This document shows positions 19,470-29,871 of a stretch of 57,850 bases of DNA, one piece after another. Under the pieces are notes generated by a model. The model was not told where the DNA came from and ran no database searches. It saw nothing but the letters and a program-made list of their open reading frames with translations. Both the position numbers and the translations under genes were made by a program. The stretch's first letter is position 1. Each line of letters begins with the position of its first letter. Location: NCBI RefSeq assembly GCF_029589055.1, contig NZ_JARQZP010000004.1:1-57850 (forward strand), read 5' to 3'. The stretch is from Vibrio hannami. GTDB lineage: Bacteria; Pseudomonadota; Gammaproteobacteria; Enterobacterales; Vibrionaceae.

Positions 19470-19722
19470 CATGAATACAAAAGCGTCGATGTATCTCAAT
19501 TTATTGCCGGGAGTGTTCTGCTGACATTACAAACTTATAGGGATACGTTACAATGCTTGATTGGCTGAGGTTGGCATTGCAGGCGCGAAATCAGTGTGAC
19601 AGTTATCGGCTATACATCGAGGACATTGTTGAGAAGGAAAAGGTCTATTTGATGTTGTTTTCCCGCTGGATGACATGTCACCCTTGTTTGAGCATGAAAA
19701 TATCTGTTCATACTGGATGTGA
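19470..19722 (+). CDS. Unknown small protein, frame-broken
   Basis: Reconstructed over two breaks (near 19585 and 19665): RHEYKSVDVSQFIAGSVLLT LQTYRDTLQCLIG, REISVTVIGYIEDIVEKEKV, YLMLFPLDDMSPLFEHENIC, SYWM, stop at 19720-19722. The residue pattern is protein-like across the frames and the hemerythrin-like gene follows 26 bases later with a strong binding site. The start was not located and the family is not recognised. Confidence 0.35.
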
Positions 19723-19748
19723 ACGTTCAGAAAAAGGAGGCTTGCTTT

Positions 19749-20169
19749 ATGTCAGGACCGTCTTTAAACAAATTGGGCGCCCATAGATCGATCCATGATG
19801 GGTGCCGTAACCGAAGGAAGAGATTTGATGGAAGTATTGGAACGTGTTTATCGTGAAAAACACGAAAAACACGCCATGATTGCAGCGAAGGCTCTTCTGG
19901 ATCATTGGGAAACTCGTACAATTGCACACGCCGACTCGGAAGAAGAAGGGTTGTACAAGAGAAAACTTGAAGATAATCCAGATATCTCCCATACATTGAG
20001 CATGCTCAAGCGTGACCGTGATTTGCTTCGCATTCTTGTAAGCGAGATTAAAGAACTGCTGGATGGACAGGGAGTAACTGATGACGTGCTCGACCGCTTT
20101 AAAGCGATCTATGTTCTGGTTCAAATACATAATCGGGATGAAGAGGCCCATTTGCTGGATCATCATTAA
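19749..20169 (+). CDS. Hemerythrin-like four-helix protein, one frameshift
   Basis: Starts ATG 19749 after AAAAAGGAGG: MSGPSLNKLGAH, then after a break near 19785 IHDGAVTEGRDLMEVLERVY. It is rich in His/Glu on amphipathic helices: REKHEKHAMIAAKALLDHWE, IAHADSEEEGLYKRKLE, HTLSMLKRDRDLLRILVSEI, IHNRDEEAHLLDHH. This resembles hemerythrin HHE-type di-iron or NO/O2-binding proteins, though spacing of ligands is not canonical. It is convergent with narI, sharing a terminator. A role in handling NO or oxygen during nitrate respiration is inference from position. Confidence 0.6.
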
Positions 20170-20194
20170 GCATTTGGGAAACCATCCTCAAATT

Positions 20195-20230
20195 CAGCCA
20201 CTTTGGATTATGCCGAAGTGGCTTTTTTGA
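20195..20230. terminator. Shared bidirectional terminator between the hemerythrin-like gene and narI
   Basis: GCCACTT / AAGTGGC with a T run on the plus side; A-rich sequence on the other side allows function for narI. Confidence 0.75.
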
Positions 20231-20960
20231 TCTGCAAAAAACTAGTTTTATCCGCTCCATATATTTCAGTGCTTTTTTCGGATTCATTTTTCGATATACG
20301 ATATACTTCCGCGACAGATATTCTAAAGGCAGACTCCATACATGGACTAATCTCGTATACGGCCAAACAGCAAATAACACAAATGCTGCCAAAATGTGAA
20401 GTTGAAACCCCAGCGGTGCATCCATCACTAAATATGGTGAAGGCTGAAAACTCAAAACTCCCCTGAACCATGGGCCGTATGGTTGCCCGATAATCGAAAC
20501 TCTCCTCCGGTTGCCGTATAGCCGACAGTATTCGTAAATCCAACAACCGTCACAACTCCGATGGGAGTGTACATACAGATCTTTCTTTGAGCTGTTCCTC
20601 CTTACCCTTTTGCTTTTAAGCCGGCGTACTGTCAACAATGCTCCGCCAACAACCATCATTACTCCAGCGGCTCCTCCGAACCATATGGCGCCAAAATGAT
20701 ACATCTGTTCAGTAATGCCGACAACATCATAAAATCCTTTAGGAATCAACACCCCTGCCACATGTCCGAAGAAAACAAAAATGACACCATAATGAAACAG
20801 TGTACTCCCCATTTTAATAAATGATCCTTTTGGATAAATTCGCTTGATTGAGCTGACCATCCGAACTGACTGTATTATAACGATGGATGTGACCGACAAC
20901 AAAAATCGTCAATGATAAATAGGGAATGATCACCCATAAGAAATAATCTAATTCCGTCAT
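20208..20960 (-). CDS. narI: NarI, respiratory nitrate reductase gamma (cytochrome b) subunit, frame-broken
   Basis: Integral membrane subunit that binds two hemes b and passes quinol electrons to NarH. It starts at ATG 20960 behind GGAGGGATC: MTELDYFLWVIIPYLSLTIF. Helices follow: GSTLFHYGVIFVFFGHVAGV, YHFGAIWFGGAAGVMMVVGG, and FQLHILAAFVLFAVWPYTRL ending VHVWSLPLEYLSRKYIVYRK. Histidines of FHYGVIFVFFGH and LHILAA...RLVH fit the conserved heme ligands. Breaks near 20880 and 20560. The exact stop is uncertain because three frames run toward the terminator; 20208 is the frame ending inside the hairpin. Last gene of narGHJI. Confidence 0.85.
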
Positions 20961-20980
20961 AATGATCCCTCCAATTTGAT

Positions 20981-21529
20981 TTAGCCTGCATGATGACCCA
21001 GGTCGTTTTCATTAGATGGCAAATATGCCGCAATGGCTGTTAAACAGGCCTTTAATAAAAAGCCATACGGATATCCTCTTTTTCAAGTTCTGTCATGTAA
21101 TTGATCGATTGCTTTTTTGTGAATTAAAAACACTTTTTGAACAAAGTCTTATCAGCAATGGAGGCAAACTCTAAAATAAGGGGTAAATAGTCAGGCAATT
21201 CATCGTTTTTAATGTAAAACCCGGCTTTTGCAAACTCCATTTTCAGTTTTACAAAAGCCAGCCCGCGCTCTCTATTCTCTCCAAATCTTCCATGGGTTAA
21301 ATAAAGGGGTTTTTTGTTCGCTAAAGTCGAACCATCGAACATAATTCTCGCACAATATTTTGTAAGGGTTTCATTCGCATAGGCCAAAAACTGACGGAGA
21401 CAGTGTTTCATTCCTTTGTTTGCGATCTCATCCACAAGCTCGTCCGCTTCTTCCGATTCAGTCCATTCTTTTTCCGGATATCTCCAAGAATAATGAACAA
21501 AGCTTAAACACGAGTCTATTTTCTTCCAT
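20981..21529 (-). CDS. narJ: NarJ, nitrate reductase assembly chaperone, frame-broken
   Basis: About 183 codons from ATG 21529, overlapping the narH end. Pieces: MEENRLVFKLCSLFL, WTESEEADELVDEIANKGMK, HCLRQFLAYANETLTKYCAR, HGRFGENRERGLAFVKLKME, DELPDYLPLILEFASIAD, then after a break near 21125 HKKAIDYMTELEKED and the end LTAIAAYLPSNENDLGHHAG. The 'DELPDYLPLILEFAS' motif is typical of NarJ/TorD-type chaperones that deliver the molybdenum cofactor to NarG. Breaks near 21490 and 21070. It sits between narH and narI as in other bacteria. Confidence 0.85.
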
Positions 21530-23064
21530 CCATTGCATTTCCATTTAGATCACTCCAATATTCTTCACTGAATGCGTATAAATCTTCATATTTTTCAGTG
21601 CCTAAACTGCAGCCTGAGCAGCCTTCCATAAAGTCGTAGCCTGCTGAACCTTGACCGGAATACATATTGCCGGCCTCTTCCCGATGAGATTTTGGAATGA
21701 CATAACGATCATTGTATTTCGCTATCGCGGATAACTCATACAATTCTACGGCTGTTTCTTCCGTTAAACCGGCATCTTTAAGGATGGCTTGATCAAATGA
21801 TTGCTTTAGGTTAACGCTTCTCATATAACTCCTCATGGCAACCATTTTCTTTAACACCCGTTCAATTACTTTTGTATCCCCTGCGGACATTAGATTTGCA
21901 AGATATTGGATGGGGATTCGGAATTGCTTGATCGTCGGAAAAATGATTTTTGGATCTAATGTATCAATTTGACCGCCGAATGTATTGGTAATAGGGCTCA
22001 AAGGCGGAATGTACCATACCATCGGCAAGGTTCTGTATTCAGGATGCAGAGGCAATGCCACCTTATATTCGACTGCAAGCTTATATACGGGGGACGCTTG
22101 GGCTGCTTCTATCCAATCTTCCGGAATCCCGTCTTTTTTTGCCTGCCTCACGACTTCTGGATCTTTTGGGTCCAAAAAGATCTACATGTGATTCATATAA
22201 ATCCTGTGGATTTTCAACAGATGCCGCTTCTTCTATTTTATCTGCGTCATAAAGCACAATGCCGATATAGCGCAAGCGCCCGACACACGTTTCAGAACAA
22301 ACTGTTGGCTGGCCATTTTCAATACGCGGAAAACAAAACGTGCACTTTTCAGCTTTATTTGTCTTCCAGTTAAAATAAACTTTCTTATACGGACAGCCTG
22401 ACATACAAAAACGCCAGCTGCGGCATGAATCCTCATCAACAAGCACGATACCGTCTTCATCCCGCTTGTAAATAGCTCCCGACGGACAAGATGAAAGGCA
22501 TGATGGATTGATGCAATGTTCGCAGATTCTCGGCAAATACATCATAAATGCTTGTTCATACTCTTGAATGACTTGTTCATCAACATTGTGCATGTTCGGG
22601 TCTTTTTGAGCCGTTTCATAAACACCTGCAAGATCGTCTTCCCAGTTCGGCACCCATTTAAATCGATGTATTCGCCGGTAAGCTGGGAGATAGGCCTTGC
22701 CGCCGGCTGATGTTTTTTCTGCGGACTTTTGATTAAATTTTCGTAATCATAGGTCCAAGGCTCATAATAATCATCAATTCGAGTTAAATCAGGGTTGTAA
22801 AAAATATTCAGCAGCTTTTTGGCGCGGCCGCCGGCTTTCAGTTCGAGTCTTCCCGTTTTTTAACTCCCAGCCTCCGCGTTGGGTTTCTTGGTTTTCCCAT
22901 TCTCTCAGGTATCCGACACCCGGTTTTGTTTCAACATTGTTCCACCACATATACTCGGCGCCTGTACGATTTGTCCACGTATTATTACATGTCACACTGC
23001 ACGTATGGCAGCCGATACATTTGTCAAGGTTCATTACCATGCCAAATTGCGCCTTAATCTTCAA
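21516..23064 (-). CDS. narH: NarH, nitrate reductase beta (iron-sulfur) subunit, frame-broken
   Basis: TTG start at 23064 ([30 protein letters not shown]), overlapping the narG end. Cluster-binding motifs are visible: CIGCHTCSVTC, ICEHCINPSCLSSCPSG, then CRSWRFCMSGCPYKKVYFNW, in which Trp replaces a cysteine and marks the 3Fe-4S site as in other NarH proteins, and CTFCFPRIENGQPTVCSETC. The C-terminal part (LPLHPEYRTLPMVWYIPPLS) is also conserved. Breaks near 22840, 22650 and 22170. NarH carries electrons from NarI hemes to the molybdenum site in NarG on the cytoplasmic face. Confidence 0.9.
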
Positions 23065-26000
23065 GCCAATCCACCTCGTTTCGTTCTAATTTCCGAATAA
23101 CGACTTGTTCATCTCTCTGGTTTCCGGTCGGACCATAGTAATTAAATCCGTAGCTAAGCTGGGCGTATCCCCCTATCATTTGCGTCGGCTTAACGTGAAT
23201 CCTTGTCGGGCTATTAAAAGTCCCTCCGCGTTCTTTCGTTATTTTTGACCCGGGAACGTTAATCGTTCTGTCCTGAACATGATACATAAATGCTACCCCT
23301 CTCGGTAATCGATGGCTGACAACAGCCCTGGCGACGACGACACCGTTGCGGTTGTACATTTCAAGCCAATCATTATCACGTATACCCACAGTTGCCGCAT
23401 CTTTATTATTCATCCACACATGCGGTCCGCCCCGGAACAGCGTAAGCATCGGCAATGTGTCATAGTATGTGCTATGGTATGACCATTTAAAATGCGGCGT
23501 TAAATAGCGCAGTTTGATCTCCTGTGTTGTTGATGCGGGCTGACCATCCTTATTATAGAAAGCAGCTTTTCTTAAAGGCGCTTTAAAAGTCGGCAGATCT
23601 TCTCCGAATTCCTGCATGATTTCATGGTCAAGGAAAAGTGCTGCCTGCCGGTTAATGTGCGGAATGGAATAAGCCGTTCTATATTTGTCGTAAAGGTGAG
23701 TAACGGCGATTTCCTGTTTCAGTACCGCTATATACCGGAGATGATAATACTTTTCTCGGCTGGGCGGAAATTTCATCAAATGAGATATGCTCTTCTGCAC
23801 GTTCAATGGCCAGATCCTTTAGTTTTTGTCCCGTTTTCTTTTCCAATGTATCCCAAGCTTTCATCGCGAGCGAACCGTTTGTCGTACTGGATAATGTCAG
23901 GATAGCCTCTGCAGCGTTTCGGTCTGCTGAGATGTCGGGGCAATCTTTATATTCTTTTGTACTTTTCGCCGTGCCTAATATATCTTTTAATTCGTCATAC
24001 TCCTCTTTGGCATCCCAGCTTAGCCCCTTTGCTCCGATTTTTTCCCGTATATTCGGTCCCAGCGCAATGAATTTATCGTATACTTTGGTAAATTGTCTTT
24101 CCACGACATGAATGCGTGGAAAATTCTCTCCAGGAACAGGTTCGCTTTCACCCTTTTTCCAATCGGGGATCAATCCTAAAGCCTGTGACGTCTCATCCGG
24201 CGTATCATGAAGAAGTGGTGTGGCCACAATATCTTTTACTATCTCCGGAAGGTATTTTTCAGCTAAAGTTTGAAATGTTTTGGCCAACTTTTTAAATGTA
24301 TCCCAATCAGACCGGCTTTCCCATGGAGGTGTAATCGCCGGATTGAATGGGTGAATAAAAGGATGCATATCGGTTGAGCTGATATCATACTTTTCGTACC
24401 AGGTTGCAGCCGGCAAGACAATATCGGAATACAATCCTGTGCCAGACATCCGAAAATCCAGATTGATTAATAAATCGAGCTTTCCTTCTTGTGCAACCGA
24501 TGTTGCATCTACCTCTTCTGTGTGCAGGGATTGATCTTGGTCTCCTAAAATGCTTGAATGTGTACCGAGCAGGTGTTTTAGGAAGTATTCATGCCCCTTT
24601 GCAGAACTTCCAATTAAATTCCCGCGCATACAAATAACGTTTTTGGAAAATTAACGGGATTGCTCGGCTCTTCAATTGCAAATTTCATTTGGCCATTTTT
24701 AATTTGATCCACAACATACTTTACGGCTTCATCGTTACTGGCTGCCTTCGCCTCTTCATATAATCTAATGGGGTTTTTATTAAACTGCGGATAGGAAGGA
24801 AGCCATCCCAATCTTGCGGCGAGCACATTATAATCTCCAAGATGATGGTATCTGGGCTTGTCGACTAACGGTGAAATTAAATCTGAAGACTTTTGGTCTT
24901 CATACCGCCACTGCTCTGTGACGAAATAAAAGAAAGAGGTTCCATTTTGTAAACGCGGCGGGCCTCCCCCAGTCACGAGCCATCGCGACAGTTTGCCATC
25001 CTTCAAGGGGCCGCACTTTTTCCTGGCCGACATAATGTGCCCAGCCACCGCCGTTTACTCCCTGTGAGCCCGTTAGCAAAACAAGGTTAAGGATCGCCCT
25101 GTAAATGGTGTCGGAATGATACCAATGATTGATGCCCGACCCCATAATAATCATCGAACGTCCTTTGCTATCAACAGCATTTTGAGCGAATTCTCTTGCG
25201 ATTTGAGCGACAGGCTTGCGGTCGATACCTGTTATTTGTTCCTGCCATGCGGGAGTGTATGGTGTGGGATCATCATAATCTTTTGGATAATCACCAGGCA
25301 AACCGCGATTTACGCCTGTTTGCGCCAGCATGAGATCAAACACTGTAGTGACATAAACGGTTTCGCTATTTTGTTGAATTGCCTTGACTGGTACTCCGCG
25401 TGACATAATTTGCTTTTGTTCTTGGCCGAAGTAAGGAAACTGAAGCAGTACGCTTTTGTCTTCTATTCCTAGAAAGGTGAGTGCAGGCTCAAGATCTCCG
25501 AGCTGATTTTCAGTATCTTTCAGGTGTAAATTCCACTCTCCCCCTTCCGACCAGCGGTGGCCTATGGTTCCATTAGGAGCAGCGTATTGATTTGAATTTT
25601 TATCAAATACAATGGTTTTCCATTCTGCCTTGGTTACGTTCATCCCCAGATCGCTTGCGCGTAAAAATCGATCTGTTTTATAGTGGTTGCCATGTTTCTT
25701 TAATGTGATTAAAAAAGGCAAATCAGTATATTTTTTTATATAATCCTCAAAATACGGCGTTTTTTATCAACATAAAATTCCTTGAGAACGATATGTGTCA
25801 TTGCCATCGCTAGCGCTGCATCCATACCTGGACTAATGTTTAACAATGGTCGGCAAACTTCACAAACTCAGCATAGTCCGGACTTATAGAAACCACTTTT
25901 GTACCGTTGTACCTTGCCTCTACGTAGAAATGCGCATCAGGAGTTCTCGTTTGCGGCAAATTAGAGGCTAAACCAATATGTAGCTTGAATTATACCAGTC

Positions 26001-26727
26001 AGAGCTTTCAGGAACATCTGTTTGTTCGCCCACTGCGGTGATGCTGGCGGCAGATCGGCATACCAATCGTAAAAGCTGAGAAGCGGTGCGCCAATTAAGT
26101 TTAAAAACCTGGCGCCGCCCGCATAACTAACCATGGACATCGCCGGAATCGGAGAAAAACCAATAATGCGATCAGGGCCATATGTTTTAATTGTATACAT
26201 CAATTGAGAAGCAATCATCATGTTGACTTCGTCCCAGTTTCCCCTGACAAATCCGCCTTTGCCGCGGGCTGACTTGTATGTCTTCTGCAAATCTGGATTT
26301 TCAGAAATGATTTTCCATGCCTCTACAGGGTCGTTTGTTTGTTGCACCGCTTCCCTCCAGACCTTCAACAATGCACTTCTCACATACGGGTAGCGGACAC
26401 GGATGGGACTGTATGTATACCATGAGAAACTTGCACCGCGCGGACATCCTCTCGGTTCATATTCCGGCATATTCGGCCCTGTCGTCGGATAGTCTGTTTG
26501 TTGTGTTTCCCAAGTAATGATTCCGTCTTTCACATGGACTTTCCAGCTGCACGAACCGGTGCAATTCACGCCATGGGTGGTGCGAACCACTTTATCATGC
26601 CGCCATCTTTTTCGGTAGTATTTCTCAGATTCGCGGTCTGCGGCAGATAGAGTGCTGTGAGTGTTGAGATCAGTGGTGCGTCCAAAAAGAGTCAGCTTTT
26701 TAAGCAATGGGGACATTTTTTCTTCAT
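23054..26727 (-). CDS. narG: NarG, nitrate reductase alpha (molybdenum) subunit, frame-broken
   Basis: About 1220 codons, normal length. ATG 26727 follows AAAGGGAG. The N-terminus has the FS0 cluster motif [11 protein letters not shown] plus [10 protein letters not shown], and the molybdenum-ligand region [17 protein letters not shown]. Later landmarks: [80 protein letters not shown] and the end [20 protein letters not shown]. Breaks near 26000, 25740, 24960, 24640 and 23750. No twin-arginine motif is seen at the start, as in Bacillus NarG. It reduces nitrate to nitrite with the Mo-bisMGD cofactor. First gene of narGHJI. Confidence 0.92.
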
Positions 26728-26789
26728 GATGATACTCCCTTTCGATTGTTTTACTAAGCCCGTATACAGTAAGCTTCCCTGCGTTTGTT

Positions 26790-27095
26790 TTATTTTGTTT
26801 GCGAAATATCGCTAAAGATTGCTACGTAATACATGACTTCGCCAGCATCGTTATCCACTGCACTGATTGTCAGCCATTCGAGATATTCTTCGCCGTTTTT
26901 ACGCTTATTCCAAATTTCACCCTGCCAATATCCGTTTTTCTCGAGTTCATCCCACATCGCTTTATAAAAACTTTTGTCATGTCTTCCAGACCTTAAGAGC
27001 CGGGGGTTTTGCCGACAGCTTCTTCTTTTTTGTATCCTGTTACGGCACTAAATGCGGGATTTACTTTGAATCATGCCTTTAGTATCTGTAACCAT
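26790..27095 (-). CDS. Stand-alone PAS/PAC-domain protein coupled to narK, one or two frameshifts
   Basis: ATG 27095 overlaps the narK stop (TAATG). The protein reads [10 protein letters not shown], then after a break near 27060 NPAFSAVTGYKKEEAVGKTP, RLLRSGRHDKSFYKAMWDEL, EKNGYWQGEIWNKRKNGEEY, LEWLTISAVDNDAGEVMYYV and ends AIFSDISQTK at 26790. This is a complete PAS-PAC unit (about 100 residues) of the type that precedes GGDEF or histidine-kinase domains, but nothing follows it. PAS domains sense redox, oxygen or small ligands. Position between narK and narG suggests a sensor or partner in nitrate respiration. B. subtilis has fnr at this position instead; no fnr is present here. Confidence 0.75.
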
Positions 27096-28278
27096 TACTC
27101 CTTGACCTGTGCTTTCAACGTGTTGTCCGCCAGTCTGAGCTTGTCTGAATAAAACATCCATATCACGATAATTAAGCTTGCTAAAGCAAATTCAGATAAT
27201 GCCATGAAACCAATCGCATAATTTCCAGTCATCTGATTGACAGTTGTTAGAATAAGGGGTGGAAAAAATCCCCAAGTCCTCCCATGGCTGAAACGATTCC
27301 GTTAACAATTCCGCCTTGCTTTGAAAAATATAGAGGTACAAGTTTAAACGTTGTTCCATTTCCAATCCGCCGAACAAACAGCAACTGTTAAAACTCCCAC
27401 GGTATATAATGTAATCGTTGGGGAAAAGACAGTAATATACCTGAGAAAGTTAAACCCGAAAATACAATGATAAGAACTTTAAACGGATTGAATTGATCTC
27501 CGAGCCACCCTCCAAGAGGACGCACCAATGTGCATATGGTGATAAACCCGCTGTGCGCAATCCTGCATCCACTTCACTAAGCTTAAATTGGGTTACTAAA
27601 AAAATTAGGAAGATATACGGTAAATGCAACAAATGAGCCGAATGTTATAAAATAAAAAGACTGAGGAACCATAGCTTCTCATCCCGATAAACATTGATGA
27701 TTTGCTCCTTTAAAGCTGTTTTCACTTTCGGTTCATGTTTATCCCCCAATAAGAAATTTAGGGCAGCCAATAGAATGAGCGGAATGAGAAAAAGCCTGAC
27801 AGTAACTTCCCAGCCTAATTGATTTGCAAGAACAGGTGCTCCAAACGAAGTAAACGCTGTTCCAATATTGCCGACTCCATAAATTCCATTGACAAATCCA
27901 TGCTGATCTTTTGGATAGTACTTCGGTAAAAGTAACACCGACCGAAAATATCGCTCCTCCAACCCCTAAAAAAAGACCGGATATTAATAAATCAGTAAAA
28001 GAGTCGGCCAGACTTAAATAATAGACGGGCAGGATTAAAAATAAGAGGCTTATAAGAAGAATCAGCTTCGCTCCAAATCGATTCGTCCAATAACCAATCG
28101 GCACCCGAAGAACAGATCCGAGAATGACCGGAATGGCCGTCACCCATGATAATTGAATTGATGACAGGGAGATATCTTCTTTGATATATGTCATTAATGA
28201 GGAAATCACAACCCATACCATAAACCCCACAATTGAAACCAATGTTTGAAGAGGCAGCTGGATTTTAGTTCGTTTCAT
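27095..28278 (-). CDS. narK: NarK nitrate/nitrite transporter, frame-broken
   Basis: Major facilitator protein of about 395 codons: [60 protein letters not shown], then [20 protein letters not shown] (the glycine-rich NNP signature GNxGxA is visible), [19 protein letters not shown] region in broken frame, and the end [42 protein letters not shown]. Breaks near 27940, 27640, 27440 and 27260. It exports nitrite and imports nitrate for NarGHI. Its TAA stop overlaps the ATG of the PAS gene. Confidence 0.88.
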
Positions 28279-28501
28279 TTTGGATGCCCTTTCTTATCAT
28301 TTTATGTATTTTCAATATCCCCAAATCATTAGCTGTTATGCATTTATTTCCACTCGTTTAATAAAGAAGCCCCCTTCTACAACAATTTCAACTTCTTTCG
28401 CAGGACTGTTGTTTTGCAAATGAAATATTCAGGGGCGGCGATGTTCACGAATGGTAAAGATATGCGGAAACCAAAAAGCTGTAACGGGGTGAGGCTCAGT
28501 T
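28279..28501. other. narK upstream region with a possible gene tail
   Basis: The minus strand at about 28330-28420 reads NNSPAKEVEIVVEGGFFIKR VEINA and stops, which looks like the C-terminus of a short protein, but no start or family can be given. The narK promoter should also lie here. Confidence 0.3.
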
Positions 28502-28689
28502 CATTCTTCCCCTAAAATAGCGATCGGGTTAAATACTTCATAGTGGATGTTGTTTTTCGGCACACCCCATTGCTTCAGCGCATTGTTAATAGCCTTCATA
28601 AAGGAAATCGGCCCGCAAAAATAAAAATTAGCATCCTTGTCTGGAAGAATGGATTGCAGCCATTCCAAGTCAATATAACCTTCCTATAT

Positions 28690-29186
28690 AAATATAAAGG
28701 CCAAGAAAAACACAAAAGCGCAAAATATCAGTGTTTTTGCTGTTCTTTGCAAGGGGTTTTCGAAGAGTTTTCAGAATTAAACCGATTTTTTGGTATCAAA
28801 AAATTTGCTATCACAGACATCGCTGTATAAAGGAGATGACAGCATGAATGACAACTTAAACACTGATTTAGATTACCCATATTAACAATCAAATAACAAA
28901 TATAGAATTTTATCATGATTTAAAAATCTGCGAATGAGGTAGAGATCCTTATTTCATCGACTTCTCAATCCTAAATGTGGTAAAATCGATGACAAATGTT
29001 AAAACTATAAAAATATAAGAAAGGGAGGATTAAAATGTATATGAGTATTATTATTTTAGCATCCATGCTTTTATGGGGCGCATTAACCCATGAACTAAGT
29101 AAACCTTCAAAAAAGCAAAACAACCGAAAAATTGTGTCCTTGATATCTCTAGGCTCTTTATCAACTTTAGTTATTACTATTTCACT
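28690..29186. mobile_element. 0.5-kb foreign segment inserted in hmp
   Basis: The hmp reading stops at about 29187 and resumes at about 28690. The A/T-rich insert holds, on the plus strand, an open frame already running at the junction and ending ELNRFFGIKKFAITDIAV at about 28828, a 13-codon frame after AAAGGAG (MNDNLNTDLDYPY, 28844-28885), and the start of a small membrane protein. No terminal inverted repeats or target duplication were found, so it looks like an internal slice of a larger element (perhaps phage or conjugative) left by deletion rather than a complete IS. Confidence 0.5.
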
Positions 29187-29208
29187 TTTTCAAAACCTCC
29201 CGTTTTAA
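29035..29208 (+). CDS. Small two-helix membrane protein, probably truncated at an insertion junction
   Basis: ATG 29035 after AAAGGGAGG: MYMSIIILASMLLWGALTHE, LSKPSKKQNNRKIVSLISLG, SLSTLVITISLFQNLPF. Two hydrophobic segments flank a basic loop. The last six or seven codons lie in antisense hmp sequence, so the original C-terminus was lost when the segment joined hmp. Unknown family. Confidence 0.5.
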   Translation: MYMSIIILASMLLWGALTHELSKPSKKQNNRKIVSLISLGSLSTLVITISLFQNLPF

Positions 29209-29570
29209 AGTTTTGCAGGGAGGCGGGGCTTCATAGCATATAAATGAAATGAACGGATATTCGGATGCTGTTCCGCCAATTCGGCCGCGTATTCTATAAA
29301 TGCGTGAAATTCCGCTGTTCTTCTTTGCTGAGTGAATAGTCTTTCTTGTTGTTGTAAAACGATCGTATGCAACATGCTTAGTAGCGGTGTAATCCCAACG
29401 CCGCCGCTGATCAATTTGAAAATAATAATTCATAAAAATGTTTACCGATTTCATGACTATGATCCTTTAATATTGGAGCGGTCGATTTCGCAATTAATTG
29501 TTTTCTCATCAAGCACAATATTCCCTCCTTTTTTTGATTAGGGTGATGTTTTTGATTCGATTGATTCAGG

Positions 29571-29604
29571 AAATGATAAAAAGGGTGATGTTTGAGCATC
29601 ACCC
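29571..29604 (-). terminator. Hairpin upstream of hmp, copy of the 16.65-kb terminator
   Basis: On the minus strand GGGTGATG-CTCAAA-CATCACCC is followed by TTTTTATC, about 55 bases before the hmp start. It matches 16648-16681 in 33 of 34 bases. With no minus-strand gene directly upstream it may act as a leader terminator. Confidence 0.6.
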
Positions 29605-29658
29605 TCATTCTGTTTGGCGTCTTTCTTACACCCATATCATTTGAAAAGAGGTTCGTTT

Positions 29659-29871
29659 TGTGAATAAACACGTCGGTGCGGCTTGTTTTATCGTTTCTTA
29701 TATACTCTCTATAACATAACTTTCACTTACCCGCCGGGCTACGATAAACCAAATGCAAACGATTTTCATGAGTATATCATTTGCGCGCCCGCTGCGATAA
29801 GGCGCACAGCCAATCAAGGTTTTTATACTTACAGCGGCAAGCCTTGCCAATTATTTTACCTGCACCAATAA
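29659..29871 (+). CDS. Possible small exported protein, frame-broken
   Basis: GTG 29659 after AGAGG: NKHVGAACFIVSYIL, then after a break near 29710 NITFTYPPGYDKPNANDFHE, YIICAPAAIRRTANQGFYTY and SGKPCQLFYLHQ. A hydrophobic N-terminal stretch and three cysteines suggest export. Its end overlaps the convergent gene by 21 bases. No homologue recognised. Confidence 0.3.

Larger units (their letters stand above)
28502..29516 (-). pseudogene. hmp: Hmp flavohemoglobin, rearranged remnant
   Basis: Hmp normally has about 400 residues (globin, FAD and NAD domains) and detoxifies nitric oxide. Here GTG 29516, behind GGAGGGAATATT, starts LDEKTI..AKSTAPILKDHS HEIGKHFYELLFS (the first 35 residues), then jumps directly to the NAD-binding motif LISGGVGITPLLSMLHTIVL, so about 230 residues including the heme pocket and FAD site are deleted. 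After YEAPPP and KTLKREVLKK the gene is interrupted by about 0.5 kb of foreign sequence (28690-29186) and resumes GYIDLEWLQSILPDKDANFY FCGP, ending HYEVFNPIAILGEE at 28502. It cannot make functional Hmp. Confidence 0.85.
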
